A stretch of 64,000 nucleotides of DNA from Acidisarcina polymorpha. GTDB taxonomy: Bacteria; Acidobacteriota; Terriglobia; Terriglobales; Acidobacteriaceae. Every line of letters starts with the position of its first letter. Within the stretch, counting starts at the first letter, position 1. Shown one piece after another: positions 52,888-62,380 of the stretch. The notes under the pieces were generated by a model that worked only from the letters and a program-made list of their open reading frames with translations, did no database searches and was not told the origin of the DNA. The stretch is taken from NCBI RefSeq assembly GCF_003330725.1, contig NZ_CP030840.1:6442116-6506115 (forward strand). The letters run 5' to 3'. Made by a program: the position numbers and the translations under genes.

Positions 52888-54800
52888 TGTCACCAGTAGC
52901 CCCCTCAATTTCACCAGTAGCCCCCTCATTGCCCGTTTCAGTCCCGCCGGGTATTGTCCCCGCTTCGACCCTGCCGCGAAGAGTGCGTTGGGTCGTGCCG
53001 CCGACTGACATCGATGCGGCCCGGGAGCTCGCGCAAAGCGCCGGCATCCCAGTGGTGCTGGCTCAGCTTTTACGGCTGCGCGGCGTCCACTCCCCGGAGG
53101 CAGCGGAGCGGTTTCTGAACGTCAGCTTCGATCACCTCCACGATCCCTACAGCATGGCCGGGATGACGGTGGCGGTGGCGCGGGTCAAGGCGGCGATCGC
53201 CCGCCGCGAGCCGATCCTGATCTACGGCGATTATGACGTTGATGGGACGGTGGCCGTGGTCCTGCTCAAGACGGCAATCGAAATGATCGCGGGCCCGGGA
53301 CGGAGTGACGTCCGCTTCCACGTGCCTCACCGGCTCCGCGAGGGTTACGGCATGAAGAGCGAGGTGGTCGAAGCCGCCGTGGCCGCCGGTGCCCGTCTCG
53401 TGATCAGCGTCGACACTGGAATTCGGGCTTTTGCAGCAGCCGAAGCAGCCGCCAGTCTCGGCATCGACCTGATTGTCACGGACCATCATCTGCCGGATCT
53501 CGGCCGAGGACTGCCACCGGCAATTGCGGTGCTCAACCCCAATCAGCAGGACTGCCAATATGCGTGCAAGCATCTCTGCGGCGCGGGTGTGGCCTTCAAG
53601 CTGGCCCAGGCACTGCTTGAGGCCCATGACCGGGTGAGAGCGCGGGAAAAGATCCTGCCATCCTTCCTGAAGATGCTGGCGATTGCCACCATCGCGGATG
53701 CGGTTCCGCTGCTCGGCGAGAACCGGGCGATTGCGGCTCTCGGCATCGAGCAGCTCGGCCGCCCGGCACACCCGGGGCTTCGGGCGCTGCTGGAGCTGGC
53801 GAAGCTCGACCCCGTGCAGCGCCGTCTCACCTCGACCGACATCGCCTTCCGGCTGGCCCCACGCATCAATGCCGCCGGGCGCATGGATATCGCGTCCGAG
53901 GTAGTTGAGATGTTCACCACCCGCGACTCCCAGCGCGCCCGCTTCCTGGCAGAGAAGCTTGATCGCCTGAACTCCGATCGCCGCAACACCGAGGCCGGCA
54001 TTCTCGACAAGATCGAAGCCCAGCTTAAGCAAGATCCTCGGCTTCGGGAAGGCCCCTGCATTGTGCTCGACGGAGAGGGCTGGCATCGCGGGGTGATTGG
54101 CATCCTTGCCTCGCGGGTCGTCGAGCAGACGGGACGCCCGGCAATCGTGATTACTCACGAGGCAGACGTCGGCGCTGCGGGCGGCGACAACGCAGGGGAG
54201 GCTGAGGCGCATGGATCGGGACGCTCCATTCCTGGCTTTCATCTTCTTCAGGCCATCGAGAGCTGCCACGAACTCTTCACTCGCTTCGGAGGCCATGCTC
54301 ACGCGGTCGGTTTCTCGTTGCCATCCAGCCGGGTGCCGGAATTGCGCCAGCGCCTCACTGACTATGCCGGCATTCATCTGAGGCAGGAGGACCTGGAGCC
54401 CATGCTGCTGTGCGATGCTTATTTGCCGCTCGACCAGATCACTCCAGAACTCTATGCATGCCTGCAGCGCCTTCACCCTACCGGCATGAACAACGAAGAT
54501 CCGCGCTTTGTCGCTACCAACGTAAAAGTGGTGGGACAGCCCCGCATCCTGAAGGAGCTTCATGTCAAACTGCAGTTGGCTCGAGGCCCGGGCGAAGGTG
54601 CCATACCCGCTCTCGCCTGGCGCTGGGCCGGCAGGCTTGCGGCGATGGGAGTCGGCGACGGCGCCTTGCTGGATGTGGTCTACCGGCTTCGCCACAACCA
54701 GCATCCCGACTTCGGGGGCGTTGAATTGGAAATCGAAGACCTTCGGCTCGCGGAGGCCGCGGCGGTGCAGAGTTCGCATCCGCCACACTCCTCGGCTTAG
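52887..54800 (+). CDS. recJ: Single-stranded-DNA-specific exonuclease RecJ
   Basis: The 637-residue enzyme degrades ssDNA 5' to 3' in recombination and mismatch repair. DHH-family motifs are present: ILIYGDYDVDGTVAVVLLK, the second acidic site LVISVDTGIRAFA, IVTDHHLPD (DHH), the ADAVPLLGENR segment, and the DHHA1 region RFGGHAHAVGFSLP. A C-terminal OB-like domain follows. ATG 52887 shares a base with the previous stop; GTG 52884 is a possible alternative. Residues 2-15 are two copies of SPVAPS(I/L), from a tandem 21-bp duplication. Confidence 0.94.
   Translation: MSPVAPSISPVAPSLPVSVPPGIVPASTLPRRVRWVVPPTDIDAARELAQSAGIPVVLAQLLRLRGVHSPEAAERFLNVSFDHLHDPYSMAGMTVAVARVKAAIARREPILIYGDYDVDGTVAVVLLKTAIEMIAGPGRSDVRFHVPHRLREGYGMKSEVVEAAVAAGARLVISVDTGIRAFAAAEAAASLGIDLIVTDHHLPDLGRGLPPAIAVLNPNQQDCQYACKHLCGAGVAFKLAQALLEAHDRVRAREKILPSFLKMLAIATIADAVPLLGENRAIAALGIEQLGRPAHPGLRALLELAKLDPVQRRLTSTDIAFRLAPRINAAGRMDIASEVVEMFTTRDSQRARFLAEKLDRLNSDRRNTEAGILDKIEAQLKQDPRLREGPCIVLDGEGWHRGVIGILASRVVEQTGRPAIVITHEADVGAAGGDNAGEAEAHGSGRSIPGFHLLQAIESCHELFTRFGGHAHAVGFSLPSSRVPELRQRLTDYAGIHLRQEDLEPMLLCDAYLPLDQITPELYACLQRLHPTGMNNEDPRFVATNVKVVGQPRILKELHVKLQLARGPGEGAIPALAWRWAGRLAAMGVGDGALLDVVYRLRHNQHPDFGGVELEIEDLRLAEAAAVQSSHPPHSSA
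52890..52931 (+). repeat. Tandem 21-bp duplication at the recJ 5' end
   Basis: Units 52890-52910 and 52911-52931 share TCACCAGTAGCCCCCTCA and encode the heptads at the RecJ N-terminus. The frame is preserved. Confidence 0.85.
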
Positions 54801-55006
54801 AAAGGCAGCGTTGCCGCGGGTATCTGGGAAGGGCTGCTCTGCCTTCACTTAGAGCATTTAAGCTTCTAGAGCCCCGTGTCTGAAGTTCCATTCGAGAATT
54901 GACGACAGGGACGTAGCGCCTATCCCTGAAAACGCAAATCCTTCGCTCGCAGCTGGATAAGGGAAGATCGTTTCTCGAAGCTCAGCCTCCGGAAGACCAA
55001 TGGAGG

Positions 55007-55462
55007 CTACAACACCCGCGCGATAATCGCAGAGGCCGAATCGATCCGCCGCTCCGCGCCATCGCGGTTCTGGATGGCCGCCGGGTCGCTCTCCGCACCG
55101 CTGACATCGTTATGCGCGGCCCGCAATAGATCGGCCACTTGATGAAAGCGTCCCGCGGGTGGCAAGTTCCGATTGGATGGGGGGACGTCTTGCAGGGCCT
55201 TTCCATCGGCGCCAGCCGAGTTCTTCAGGTCGTTAATGGCATGCTCTATTTCGTTGAGGGCCTGCGCCGCCGCCTGTGCATGCACCGGATTGCCAAAGTT
55301 GGTCTGCAGCAGGCTGCGTGCTTCCCGCAGGTTGCGCAGTGCATGAAGATAAGCTGGATGGTGTCCGGGCATCTGGGCGGGCGCGCTCGCCCCGGCTCCT
55401 GCAAAGACTAGTCCACACACGACGATCCATTGAATGAGTGGGTTTGCTTTCGTCTTGATCAT
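55007..55462 (-). CDS. Exported small helical protein of unknown function
   Basis: The 151-residue product starts with a signal peptide (ANPLIQWIVVCGLVFAGAGA). The mature part is predicted all-helical: HPAYLHALRNLREARSLLQ, AAQALNEIEHAINDLKNSAG and RFHQVADLLRAAHNDVSGAE, ending IDSASAIIARVL. It looks like a small helical bundle of the kind found as periplasmic proteins in this phylum. I do not recognise a named family. ATG 55462 is chosen with GGTAAG upstream; the frame extends 4 codons further. Confidence 0.7.
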   Translation of the reverse strand: MIKTKANPLIQWIVVCGLVFAGAGASAPAQMPGHHPAYLHALRNLREARSLLQTNFGNPVHAQAAAQALNEIEHAINDLKNSAGADGKALQDVPPSNRNLPPAGRFHQVADLLRAAHNDVSGAESDPAAIQNRDGAERRIDSASAIIARVL

Positions 55463-55758
55463 GGGTCTTACCATTCCTTTGTCGGGCTGTTAGTTGCCTG
55501 TCTGGCTGTTAGCTGCCGGTCCAAGGTGCATGCTGCAACCGACGCGATTGTACTGCCCGGCCACCGGCCATTCTGGGCCGGGAGCAAGACTCCTTTCCCG
55601 GGCCAAAGGTCCAGGACAATGATTACGCTTGAACACTGGAGATCGTGGCCGCAATTATAGAGCAGAAGTCCAGCTACTGTAATGCGCGCCGCCGCCCCAT
55701 CGTTTCGGAACCCGGTTGCCCTGCGAAAGTCTCTATGTTTCTGCTGTCGGTGAATCCG

Positions 55759-57681
55759 CTATCGGGCTGCAGAAATTCTCCGCAGCGGCAGCAGAATGTC
55801 GTCCAGGGCCAGGTACGCACCGGGGATAGGTTCTAGGTGGGGATAGCGCAATCCCTGGTGATAGTCGAGTCGAATGACCTTGTAATAACCGGTATTGGCG
55901 ACAATTAATTCAATGGGGTTGGAGTTTGCCTTGGCGTCGGCAATTGCATTCTTCAGCACTTCACCCGAGTACTGCCTGCCGTTCACAGCGATGATGTTCA
56001 TCCCTGGACCAAGGCCGGCTTTATCCGCGGGGGAATCGACCAGCACGTCGCCGATCTTGCCGCCATCGTCGCCTCGGCCATTGGTGTTTACCGTCATCCC
56101 AATCGACCACCAGAGGTTTGTGGCGCCGTTGACTAGGTCCGTGGCTTGGGTGAAGTCATTGGGCCGGTCGGTATAGACAATCCGGTAACCGCCGTTTTCG
56201 ATGCCGGCCAGCGGAGCATGATTCGCCTTCGACCTTAATCGCTCATTCAGGAAGGACGCCCAATCGAAAGGGACAATCGCATTCAAGCTGTTGACTACAT
56301 CTTCAAAGGTGTAGGTCACTACCTTTGGCGGGGTGTCGCCGCCAAGCCCGAGAAACGACGCGCAGAAGTCGTTAAGGCTTTTCTTGTTCTTACTCTGCTT
56401 GCGGATGGTAGTGTCGACCTCCAGCCAGATCAGCTGTCCTTCGTCGTAGTAGTCAACGCTCCGGCGCCAGTTGTCCCATTCATCCACAGTCTCATAGAGA
56501 GTCTGGGCCGCGGTCGCGGTGTCCTGCAGATCGCGCCAGGTGCGGCCCGGCCTGAGGTCGAAGGTGGCCGCACTCTGGGCGAGGGCGTCGCGGTACTGAG
56601 CGGCTGTTTCGATGCCGCTCCGCGCTGCCAGCACATCCCCGAGATACTGGGTCAGGCCCTCATAGACCCAAAGAAGATTTCCCCGCATTGGGCTCTCATA
56701 GTTGCCAGTCGCCAAACCTGCCGGGCGACGATATTTGCCGTTCCAGGAATGAGTGAATTCATGCGGCAGCAGATCTGCCGATACCAGTGCCAGGTTGTCG
56801 TCGATGTAGGTCCGTTCGGCCGCGCGGTCGTCGCTCGATTCATGGTGCTCCAGGCCGAAGTGCGCCACCTGATCGCTGAGCGTGACCAGGAAGTGATAGC
56901 CCCGATAGTGTCTCGACTTGTAAAGAGCGCCGGTTTCCCGCACCAGATTATCCAGGGCAGCAAGCGCTTCCGGCTTCAGTTGGAGATCCTCAGGCCCATC
57001 TGCAGCCAGATCGAGATAATGCTTTGGACTCACTTCCGGCGCCAGCGGAACTTCGCGAAAGTACTTTCCCGTCAGCAGCGGTGAATCGACTAATTGTTCG
57101 AGCGATACCGGTTCGAAGTGCACCGTGCCGTTGTCGTCGGAGGCTTTGCTGAGCGCCGTTCCATACTGCCATCCCTGCGGCATGCGCGCCGACGGCTGGA
57201 ACTGGATCGCCTCGGCCTGCTTCCCTTGCGGATAGAGCACCACTTGGTTCCAATTCACTATCGCGAGGTTCGCCGATGTAGAGGCGCCGGCCGAAGAACC
57301 GGTCGCAGGCGCGGTAGCGAGAAAGTCAAGCTTGACGTCGAGCGTCGTCACCCCAGCTGGCACGGTCAGGTGGAAGGCGAACATATTGACGTCGTCTCGC
57401 TGCCAGGCGAGATCCTGGCCGTTGGCAGCAATGAAGAGACCCGCCAGATTATCGACCGTCCCGCTGGGTTCATGCTCCCCGGGTATCCATTTTGGATAGA
57501 GCAGGGTGAGCGGACCCGGCTCCACGGGGATGGAAAGCCGCGCATGAAGAATCCGGCGGGGAGCATCGGTGACATCGACGGTGACTTGAATGGGCAAGGG
57601 GGTCTGTGCAGAAAGGAAGCAGGAAGAAGCAGCGACGCCAAACAGAAGGGTAGAACGAAGAAGCAGCGACTTTCTGTTCAT
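55759..57681 (-). CDS. M61-family metallopeptidase with PDZ domain, secreted
   Basis: The 640-residue protein has a signal peptide (LLLRSTLLFGVAASSCFLSA), an N-terminal beta domain (LSIPVEPGPLTLLYPKWIPG), the zinc motif HEFTHSWNGKYRRP (HExxH), with a downstream Glu in LLWVYEGLTQYLG, and a C-terminal PDZ domain (VLVDSPADKAGLGPGMNI and IIAVNGRQYSGEVLKN). M61 enzymes are glycyl aminopeptidases. Start 57681 is set by GGAGAG; upstream codons in frame are not signal-like. It probably acts in the periplasm. Confidence 0.92.
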   Translation of the reverse strand: MNRKSLLLRSTLLFGVAASSCFLSAQTPLPIQVTVDVTDAPRRILHARLSIPVEPGPLTLLYPKWIPGEHEPSGTVDNLAGLFIAANGQDLAWQRDDVNMFAFHLTVPAGVTTLDVKLDFLATAPATGSSAGASTSANLAIVNWNQVVLYPQGKQAEAIQFQPSARMPQGWQYGTALSKASDDNGTVHFEPVSLEQLVDSPLLTGKYFREVPLAPEVSPKHYLDLAADGPEDLQLKPEALAALDNLVRETGALYKSRHYRGYHFLVTLSDQVAHFGLEHHESSDDRAAERTYIDDNLALVSADLLPHEFTHSWNGKYRRPAGLATGNYESPMRGNLLWVYEGLTQYLGDVLAARSGIETAAQYRDALAQSAATFDLRPGRTWRDLQDTATAAQTLYETVDEWDNWRRSVDYYDEGQLIWLEVDTTIRKQSKNKKSLNDFCASFLGLGGDTPPKVVTYTFEDVVNSLNAIVPFDWASFLNERLRSKANHAPLAGIENGGYRIVYTDRPNDFTQATDLVNGATNLWWSIGMTVNTNGRGDDGGKIGDVLVDSPADKAGLGPGMNIIAVNGRQYSGEVLKNAIADAKANSNPIELIVANTGYYKVIRLDYHQGLRYPHLEPIPGAYLALDDILLPLRRISAAR

Positions 57682-58092
57682 GACTCTCCTGAAAACAACT
57701 GCTAAGTCTAACGGAAGGAGAGGAAACACACCTGCCAGACCCGGAGGTCCTTGCGGCATCATTGCGTCATGCTGGCAGTTTTGACTGCCTCATGGGAGAG
57801 AGTTTCACGCGAGGCAAGCGCCGCACCCGGCCGTGGCCACTGGCCAGGACGAGGTGAGGGTGGCTAGAAGTCAAGGTGGCGACTAGAGGAGCGCTATCAG
57901 TTCGAGCTGCTGCCCTGGGGCCAATGCCAAAGTTTTGTGAGGCGCGTTGGTGCGCTCGACCCGGGTGCTTGCGCTGGCGGTTGACCATCATGAGTGATTG
58001 AGATTTGCTGAGAGGGCGGTAAGGAAGAAGGAAGTTTGTTCGAACTGGCTGCAAAGCTTGACATTGCCGCCTTGTGCAAGCACACTTCGGGA
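57682..58092. other. 411-bp divergent spacer
   Basis: It lies between the M61 gene (minus) and the RsbW-like gene (plus). No gene was recognised, although the RsbW frame is open from a TTG at 58036 with AAGGAAG upstream, so the true start could lie inside it. Confidence 0.45.
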
Positions 58093-58587
58093 ATGCGAAA
58101 CAAGCCTGCTCGGCTTTGTTTCATGGCAGCGCCCGAGGGTCAGCGATTGAAGGAATCACAGGCAAGCCGGATCACATATACGCTCGAGTCCTCGCTGGAT
58201 AGCGTGAACCGGGTCGAGCAGACAGCTGAAGAACTCGCGAAAAAGGCGGGCGTCGAAGAGGATGAGGTTTACCGCATCGCGATGGCGGTGCGGGAGGCAG
58301 CCGTGAATGCTGTCCTTCATGGCAATTCCTACGACCCGCAGAAGCACATTACCGCCTCTTTTGAGAACACGGGTAGCGATCTGATTATTCGCATCGCCGA
58401 CCAGGGAGTCGGTCTCGATCCCGACACTCTTCCCGATCCTTTGGCCCCCGAAAATCTTCTGCGCGGCTCCGGCCGCGGCATCTTCCTTATCCGCTCCTTT
58501 ATGGATGAGGTACATTTCAAGTTGCTAAATCCAGGCACAGAACTTACCCTGATCAAGCATTTGGGCGCGGAACATGCGGCGGAATGA
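58093..58587 (+). CDS. RsbW/SpoIIAB-like anti-sigma serine kinase (GHKL ATPase)
   Basis: The protein (about 154-183 residues depending on start) is a GHKL ATPase: N-box AMAVREAAVNAVLHGNS, G1 box RIADQGVGLDPD and G2 box RGSGRGIFLIRSFMDEV. Members bind a sigma factor or phosphorylate a STAS antagonist. ATGs at 58093 and 58123 and a TTG at 58036 are possible starts; the domain begins near ITYTLESSLDSVNRV. A STAS gene follows 67 bp later, but no sigma gene is in this stretch, so the switch may control a remote sigma factor or another output. Confidence 0.88.
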   Translation: MRNKPARLCFMAAPEGQRLKESQASRITYTLESSLDSVNRVEQTAEELAKKAGVEEDEVYRIAMAVREAAVNAVLHGNSYDPQKHITASFENTGSDLIIRIADQGVGLDPDTLPDPLAPENLLRGSGRGIFLIRSFMDEVHFKLLNPGTELTLIKHLGAEHAAE

Positions 58588-58654
58588 AAGCCTCAGTTGT
58601 TTCTGAAAAATTCTCTTCATTCTTTAGTTTAGACATTCAAGGAGGACCTTCTAA

Positions 58655-59002
58655 GTGAGCCTAAAACTCAGTACCCGTCAGGTCGACGGTATTACCATTC
58701 TCGATTTAAGCGGTCGCATCACGCTCGGCGAGGGCAGCGTCCAGTTGCGCGACGCGGTCCGCGACCTGCTGTCTAAGGGTTCCAAGCATATCCTGCTCAA
58801 CCTTGGCGACGTAAACTACATCGACAGCTCGGGTATCGGCGAACTCGTCAGCGCTTACACCACCGTACGCAATCAAGGCGGAGAGCTCAAATTGCTCAAT
58901 CTGACCAAGAAGGTCCATGACCTGCTTCAAATCACCAAGCTCTACACCGTCTTCGACGTGAAGGACGACGAAGCGACTGCGATTGCTTCTTTTACCAAGT
59001 AA
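58655..59002 (+). CDS. STAS-domain anti-anti-sigma factor
   Basis: The 115-residue STAS protein has a GTG start with a very strong AAGGAGG site. It contains [20 protein letters not shown] and the phosphorylatable serine in [15 protein letters not shown], then [19 protein letters not shown]. By family knowledge the unphosphorylated form binds the GHKL kinase and frees its target; the kinase encoded upstream is the natural partner. Confidence 0.93.
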   Translation: MSLKLSTRQVDGITILDLSGRITLGEGSVQLRDAVRDLLSKGSKHILLNLGDVNYIDSSGIGELVSAYTTVRNQGGELKLLNLTKKVHDLLQITKLYTVFDVKDDEATAIASFTK

Positions 59003-59025
59003 GACGAACTCTGAGAGCACCCCCT

Positions 59026-59058
59026 GAGGCTGCCGAACTCCCGGCAGCCTCTTCTCGT
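59026..59058 (+). terminator. Rho-independent terminator after the STAS gene
   Basis: GAGGCTGCCG and CGGCAGCCTC form a 10-bp stem with a six-base loop, followed by the T-rich TTCTCGTCT. It ends the kinase-STAS transcript. Confidence 0.78.
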
Positions 59059-59170
59059 CTAGGTGGCGGCTCGATGCTGCCCGAAGGCGCTGTCGCTTCG
59101 ATCTATCTGATCAGTAAATTTTTGCCGTAACGATGCACTCCGATTCGGAAAATGGCGGGGCCTTCCAACG

Positions 59171-60055
59171 ATGAAGAAGACGATGCGATTACCGGCCCGA
59201 TGCCTTGGCCTGGTCCTGTTAGCCGCTAACCTGACCGCTCCTGCCCAGCAATTAACCGCTCGGCAGGTGATCGAACGGATCAAGCAGGCGACCGGAGCCG
59301 AATCCCCGGCGCAGACCGTCGACACGTTCAAAGGGGGCGACCCGGAAGAAAAAGTTACCGGCATCGCCACCACCTTTCTCGACACCTATGCTGTCTTGCA
59401 GCAGGCCGCAGCCGATGGGCATAACCTCATCATCACCCATGAACCCACCTTCTACACGCACACCGACGACAAAAGCATCCTCGGGAACGATCCGGTGCAG
59501 GCGCAGAAAGAAGCCTTCGTCCGCGACCATCACCTGGTGGTCTGGCGCTTTCACGACCTGTGGCACCTGCGCAATCCTGACGGAATTCTGGAGGGAGTGA
59601 CGGCAAAGCTCGGCTGGGAGCAGTTCCAGGTTCCGGGACAGCCGCATCTGTTCAAGCTTCCCCAACAGACGCTTGGCGATCTGGAGACAAACCTGAAACA
59701 GCAACTCGGAGCGGAATTGTTTCGCGTGGTTGGCGACCGGAAGATGCAAGTAAGCCGGGTGGCGCTCTTGCCGGGAGCTTCCGGCGAAGTCAAGCAGGTC
59801 GAGTTCCTCGAACGCGATGATGTCGAGGTGCTGGTCGCTGGCGAAGCAGCCGAGTGGGAGACGGTCGAGTACGCCCGCGACGCAATCGCCGAAGGCCGTC
59901 ATAAGGCCTTGATTCTGGTGGGACACGAGGTCTCAGAAGAACCTGGCATGGAGTATTGCGCCAAGTGGCTTCAAGGCTTGTTCCCAGGGGTGCCAGTCGA
60001 GTTTCTGAAAGCGGGCAGTCCCTTCGCGGCTGTTCCTGCGCATGGCTCGCGCTGA
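59171..60055 (+). CDS. Nif3-like dinuclear metal-centre protein with signal peptide
   Basis: The 294-residue protein belongs to the Nif3/DUF34 family, which forms hexamers with a two-metal site. Family segments are GIATTFLDTYAVLQQAAADG, HNLIITHEPTFYTH (metal ligands) and KALILVGHEVSEEPGMEYCA (second ligand group). The N-terminus (RCLGLVLLAANLTAPAQQ) looks like a signal peptide, implying export, whereas most family members are cytosolic. The family's function is unsettled. Confidence 0.83.
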   Translation: MKKTMRLPARCLGLVLLAANLTAPAQQLTARQVIERIKQATGAESPAQTVDTFKGGDPEEKVTGIATTFLDTYAVLQQAAADGHNLIITHEPTFYTHTDDKSILGNDPVQAQKEAFVRDHHLVVWRFHDLWHLRNPDGILEGVTAKLGWEQFQVPGQPHLFKLPQQTLGDLETNLKQQLGAELFRVVGDRKMQVSRVALLPGASGEVKQVEFLERDDVEVLVAGEAAEWETVEYARDAIAEGRHKALILVGHEVSEEPGMEYCAKWLQGLFPGVPVEFLKAGSPFAAVPAHGSR

Positions 60056-60121
60056 CCAAAACGCTGGTTGCTGCTCGGACAATGTTTTAGTATCAGCACC
60101 AGAAATCACGGTGCTCTCTTG

Positions 60122-60886
60122 ATGCAAAATCGCGCGCGCCTGTTCCTGCAGTCGAGGCACGTAGACACGCTCACCACGCGGAAGTTCTTTCTGCTCTTCA
60201 TCTTCTTGCTCGGCAGTCTGGTTCTTTATCCGCTCGCCGGCGACAACGGATCCCGGTATTACCTCTTCCGCTTCCTTAGTACTGTGGTCATTCTGCTGAG
60301 TGTCTACGCGGTCAGCTTCCGTCGCAGTCTGGTGGTGTTCGCTGTCGTGCTTGCTGTCCCTGCCCTGCTGCAGCACACCGTGATGTTCCACCGGATCGAT
60401 GCCAATTGGCTGTCGATTATCAGGATCGGTCTGAGCTTCACCTTTGACGTCTTTATCGTCGTCGTGATCTTTCGCCGCGTCTTTGCCCACCAACAGCCCG
60501 ACGCTGAGACCATCTTTGGCGCGTTGTGTATCTATTTGCTGGTGGGCTTCAGCTTCGCCAGTGTCTTCGGGCTCATCTCCGACTTCCGTCCGCACGCGTT
60601 CTACCTCGATCCCTTAACCAACCGGCATCTGGTTCCGGACCGCTTCGACTTCGTCTACTACAGCTTTGGAACGATGACGTCGCTGGGCGCTGCGGGAATC
60701 ACCCCAGTTTCACCAGAGGCCCGGTCGCTCACGGTCATCGAATCCATCCTCGGCATCCTCTACCTGGCGGTACTGATCTCGAGGTTGATGGATTCCTATC
60801 GCAAGCGCCCGACTTCCCTCTCGGCCTCGAGCCGAGAGGAAGAAAGGCGAACTGACGCCGCACTCCCGACTGACTCAGCGCCATAG
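60122..60886 (+). CDS. Ion-channel-like membrane protein with altered selectivity filter
   Basis: The 254-residue protein has about six membrane segments, among them FFLLFIFLLGSLVLYPLAG, YYLFRFLSTVVILLSVYAV and LSFTFDVFIVVVIFRRVF. It ends in an Ion_trans_2-like pore region: YYSFGTMTSLGAAGITPVSP (residues 179-198) and a following helix SILGILYLAVLISRL. The K+ filter expected here is TxTTxGYGD; the Tyr-Gly-Asp is replaced, leaving LGAAGI. It may be nonselective, pass another ion or not conduct. The tail is charged. The start has no clear ribosome site. Confidence 0.78.
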   Translation: MQNRARLFLQSRHVDTLTTRKFFLLFIFLLGSLVLYPLAGDNGSRYYLFRFLSTVVILLSVYAVSFRRSLVVFAVVLAVPALLQHTVMFHRIDANWLSIIRIGLSFTFDVFIVVVIFRRVFAHQQPDAETIFGALCIYLLVGFSFASVFGLISDFRPHAFYLDPLTNRHLVPDRFDFVYYSFGTMTSLGAAGITPVSPEARSLTVIESILGILYLAVLISRLMDSYRKRPTSLSASSREEERRTDAALPTDSAP

Positions 60887-60908
60887 ATGAGAGTTGACTA
60901 ATCCTCAT

Positions 60909-62111
60909 TCAGCTTTGCGGATCGCGTTTCAGTCCCATCGCTTCGGCGGTGACATCGGTATACTTCAATCCGGCGCCAGTATTGAATAACACCACGCGAT
61001 CGGAAGCTTGCAGAAAACCATCCGCAATCAGGCGATCGTAGGCCGCAGTCGCAGCCGCGCCCTCCGGGGAGAGAAATATTCCTTCGTTGCGCGCCCAATC
61101 GAGAATGGACGTTAAGATCACCTCATCGCTGAGCGCCAGGGCGATGCCTTCCGACTCCCGCAGAATGTCCAGCATGATGGCGTCGCCGTAGGGCTTGGGT
61201 ACCCGCAAGCCGGAAGCAAAGGTCGCCGCATCCTTCCACATCTCGCTGGCCTTCTCCCCGGCCTCAAAAGCCCGAGCCACTGGCGCGCAGCCGGATGCTT
61301 GCACCGCAATCATCTTCGGTCGTTTGCCCGGCTTGACCCAGCCGAGTTCCTCGAGCTCACCGAAGGCCTTCCACATGCCGATCAAGCCAACGCCGCCGCC
61401 AGTGGGATAAAAGACCGCGTCGGGATACTCCCAGCCAAGCTGCTCAACCAGTTCATACCCCATCGTCTTTTTGCCCTCGACGCGAAACGGCTCCTTCAGC
61501 GTCGAGACGTCGAACCAGCCTTCGGCTGCCTTGCGCTCGGCGACGATTCGTCCGCAGTCGGAGATCAGCCCGTTAACGAGCGTGACGTTCGCTCCATAAG
61601 CAACGGCTTCGACGTAGTTCGCGAATGGAACATCGCGTGGCATGAAGATGTGGGCCTCCATGCCCGCAGCGGCGGCGTAGGCAGCCAGTGCGCCTGCCGC
61701 GTTGCCCGCCGACGGCACGGCCAGCTTGCGCAAACCGTAGTGGCGCGCCATGGTAACGGCCAGGGCTAGCCCGCGCGCCTTGAAGGTACCGGTAGGATTC
61801 GCGCCCTCTTCCTTCAGGTACACGTTCGGATAGCGTTTGCTCCGCAGCATCGGGGTCCAACCCTCGCCCAGAGTGATCGGCTCGACATCGGGCAACACAG
61901 CGCGATAGCGCCACATGCCCGGCCATGGGTTAGCTGGTGTGCCTTCCGCAATCGCGGCCCCGGGCAACGATCCGCGCAGGGCGGAAAAGTCATATCGGAC
62001 ATACAGCGAGCCTGCCGGTGGAGTCGGACAGACCGGGCAGAGGGTTTGCGGGGTTTCAGCGGAGATATGAGAGTGGCAACGGGAACATTCTAAATAGGCG
62101 ATCGATGTCAT
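60909..62111 (-). CDS. thrC: Threonine synthase
   Basis: The 400-residue PLP enzyme converts O-phosphohomoserine to threonine. It begins with a zinc ribbon-like segment (YLECSRCHSHISAE and LCPVCP). The PLP Lys is in NPTGTFKARGLA, the substrate loop is VPSAGNAAGALAAYAAAAG, and the phosphate-binding Gly run is YPTGGGVGLIGMWKAFG. The ATG at 62111 is chosen; the frame is open further upstream but the family starts here. No other thr gene adjoins it. Threonine synthase is more likely than cysteate or diaminopropionate relatives, judging by the ribbon and length. Confidence 0.85.
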   Translation of the reverse strand: MTSIAYLECSRCHSHISAETPQTLCPVCPTPPAGSLYVRYDFSALRGSLPGAAIAEGTPANPWPGMWRYRAVLPDVEPITLGEGWTPMLRSKRYPNVYLKEEGANPTGTFKARGLALAVTMARHYGLRKLAVPSAGNAAGALAAYAAAAGMEAHIFMPRDVPFANYVEAVAYGANVTLVNGLISDCGRIVAERKAAEGWFDVSTLKEPFRVEGKKTMGYELVEQLGWEYPDAVFYPTGGGVGLIGMWKAFGELEELGWVKPGKRPKMIAVQASGCAPVARAFEAGEKASEMWKDAATFASGLRVPKPYGDAIMLDILRESEGIALALSDEVILTSILDWARNEGIFLSPEGAAATAAYDRLIADGFLQASDRVVLFNTGAGLKYTDVTAEAMGLKRDPQS

Positions 62112-62380
62112 AGGGGGAAGAGAGGCCACCGTAACGACGCAAAGGCGCTCTCCTTTATAGTAAGGGATGTAGCGGAGTCTTACCTGCTGCTTGGCGCATA
62201 AGCGGATGACGATCAAGAAGACAATGGGGAGAAAGTAGGGTTGCCTGACTTGGCTGATCGCTCTCAATCGCCAATCATGCCTTCGAGGCTGCCCGCCTGG
62301 TGACGATCAGGGTTGTCGTTGAGCTCCTGCGTATCGCTGCCCTCACCTTCGCAGCCGGATACGCCATCCGCCGCCGCAAC

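Noticed and set aside
53070-54848. 592-codon open frame on the minus strand
   Set aside because: It lies antisense to recJ, whose motifs are unmistakable; long opposite frames are a by-product of the high G+C codon bias.
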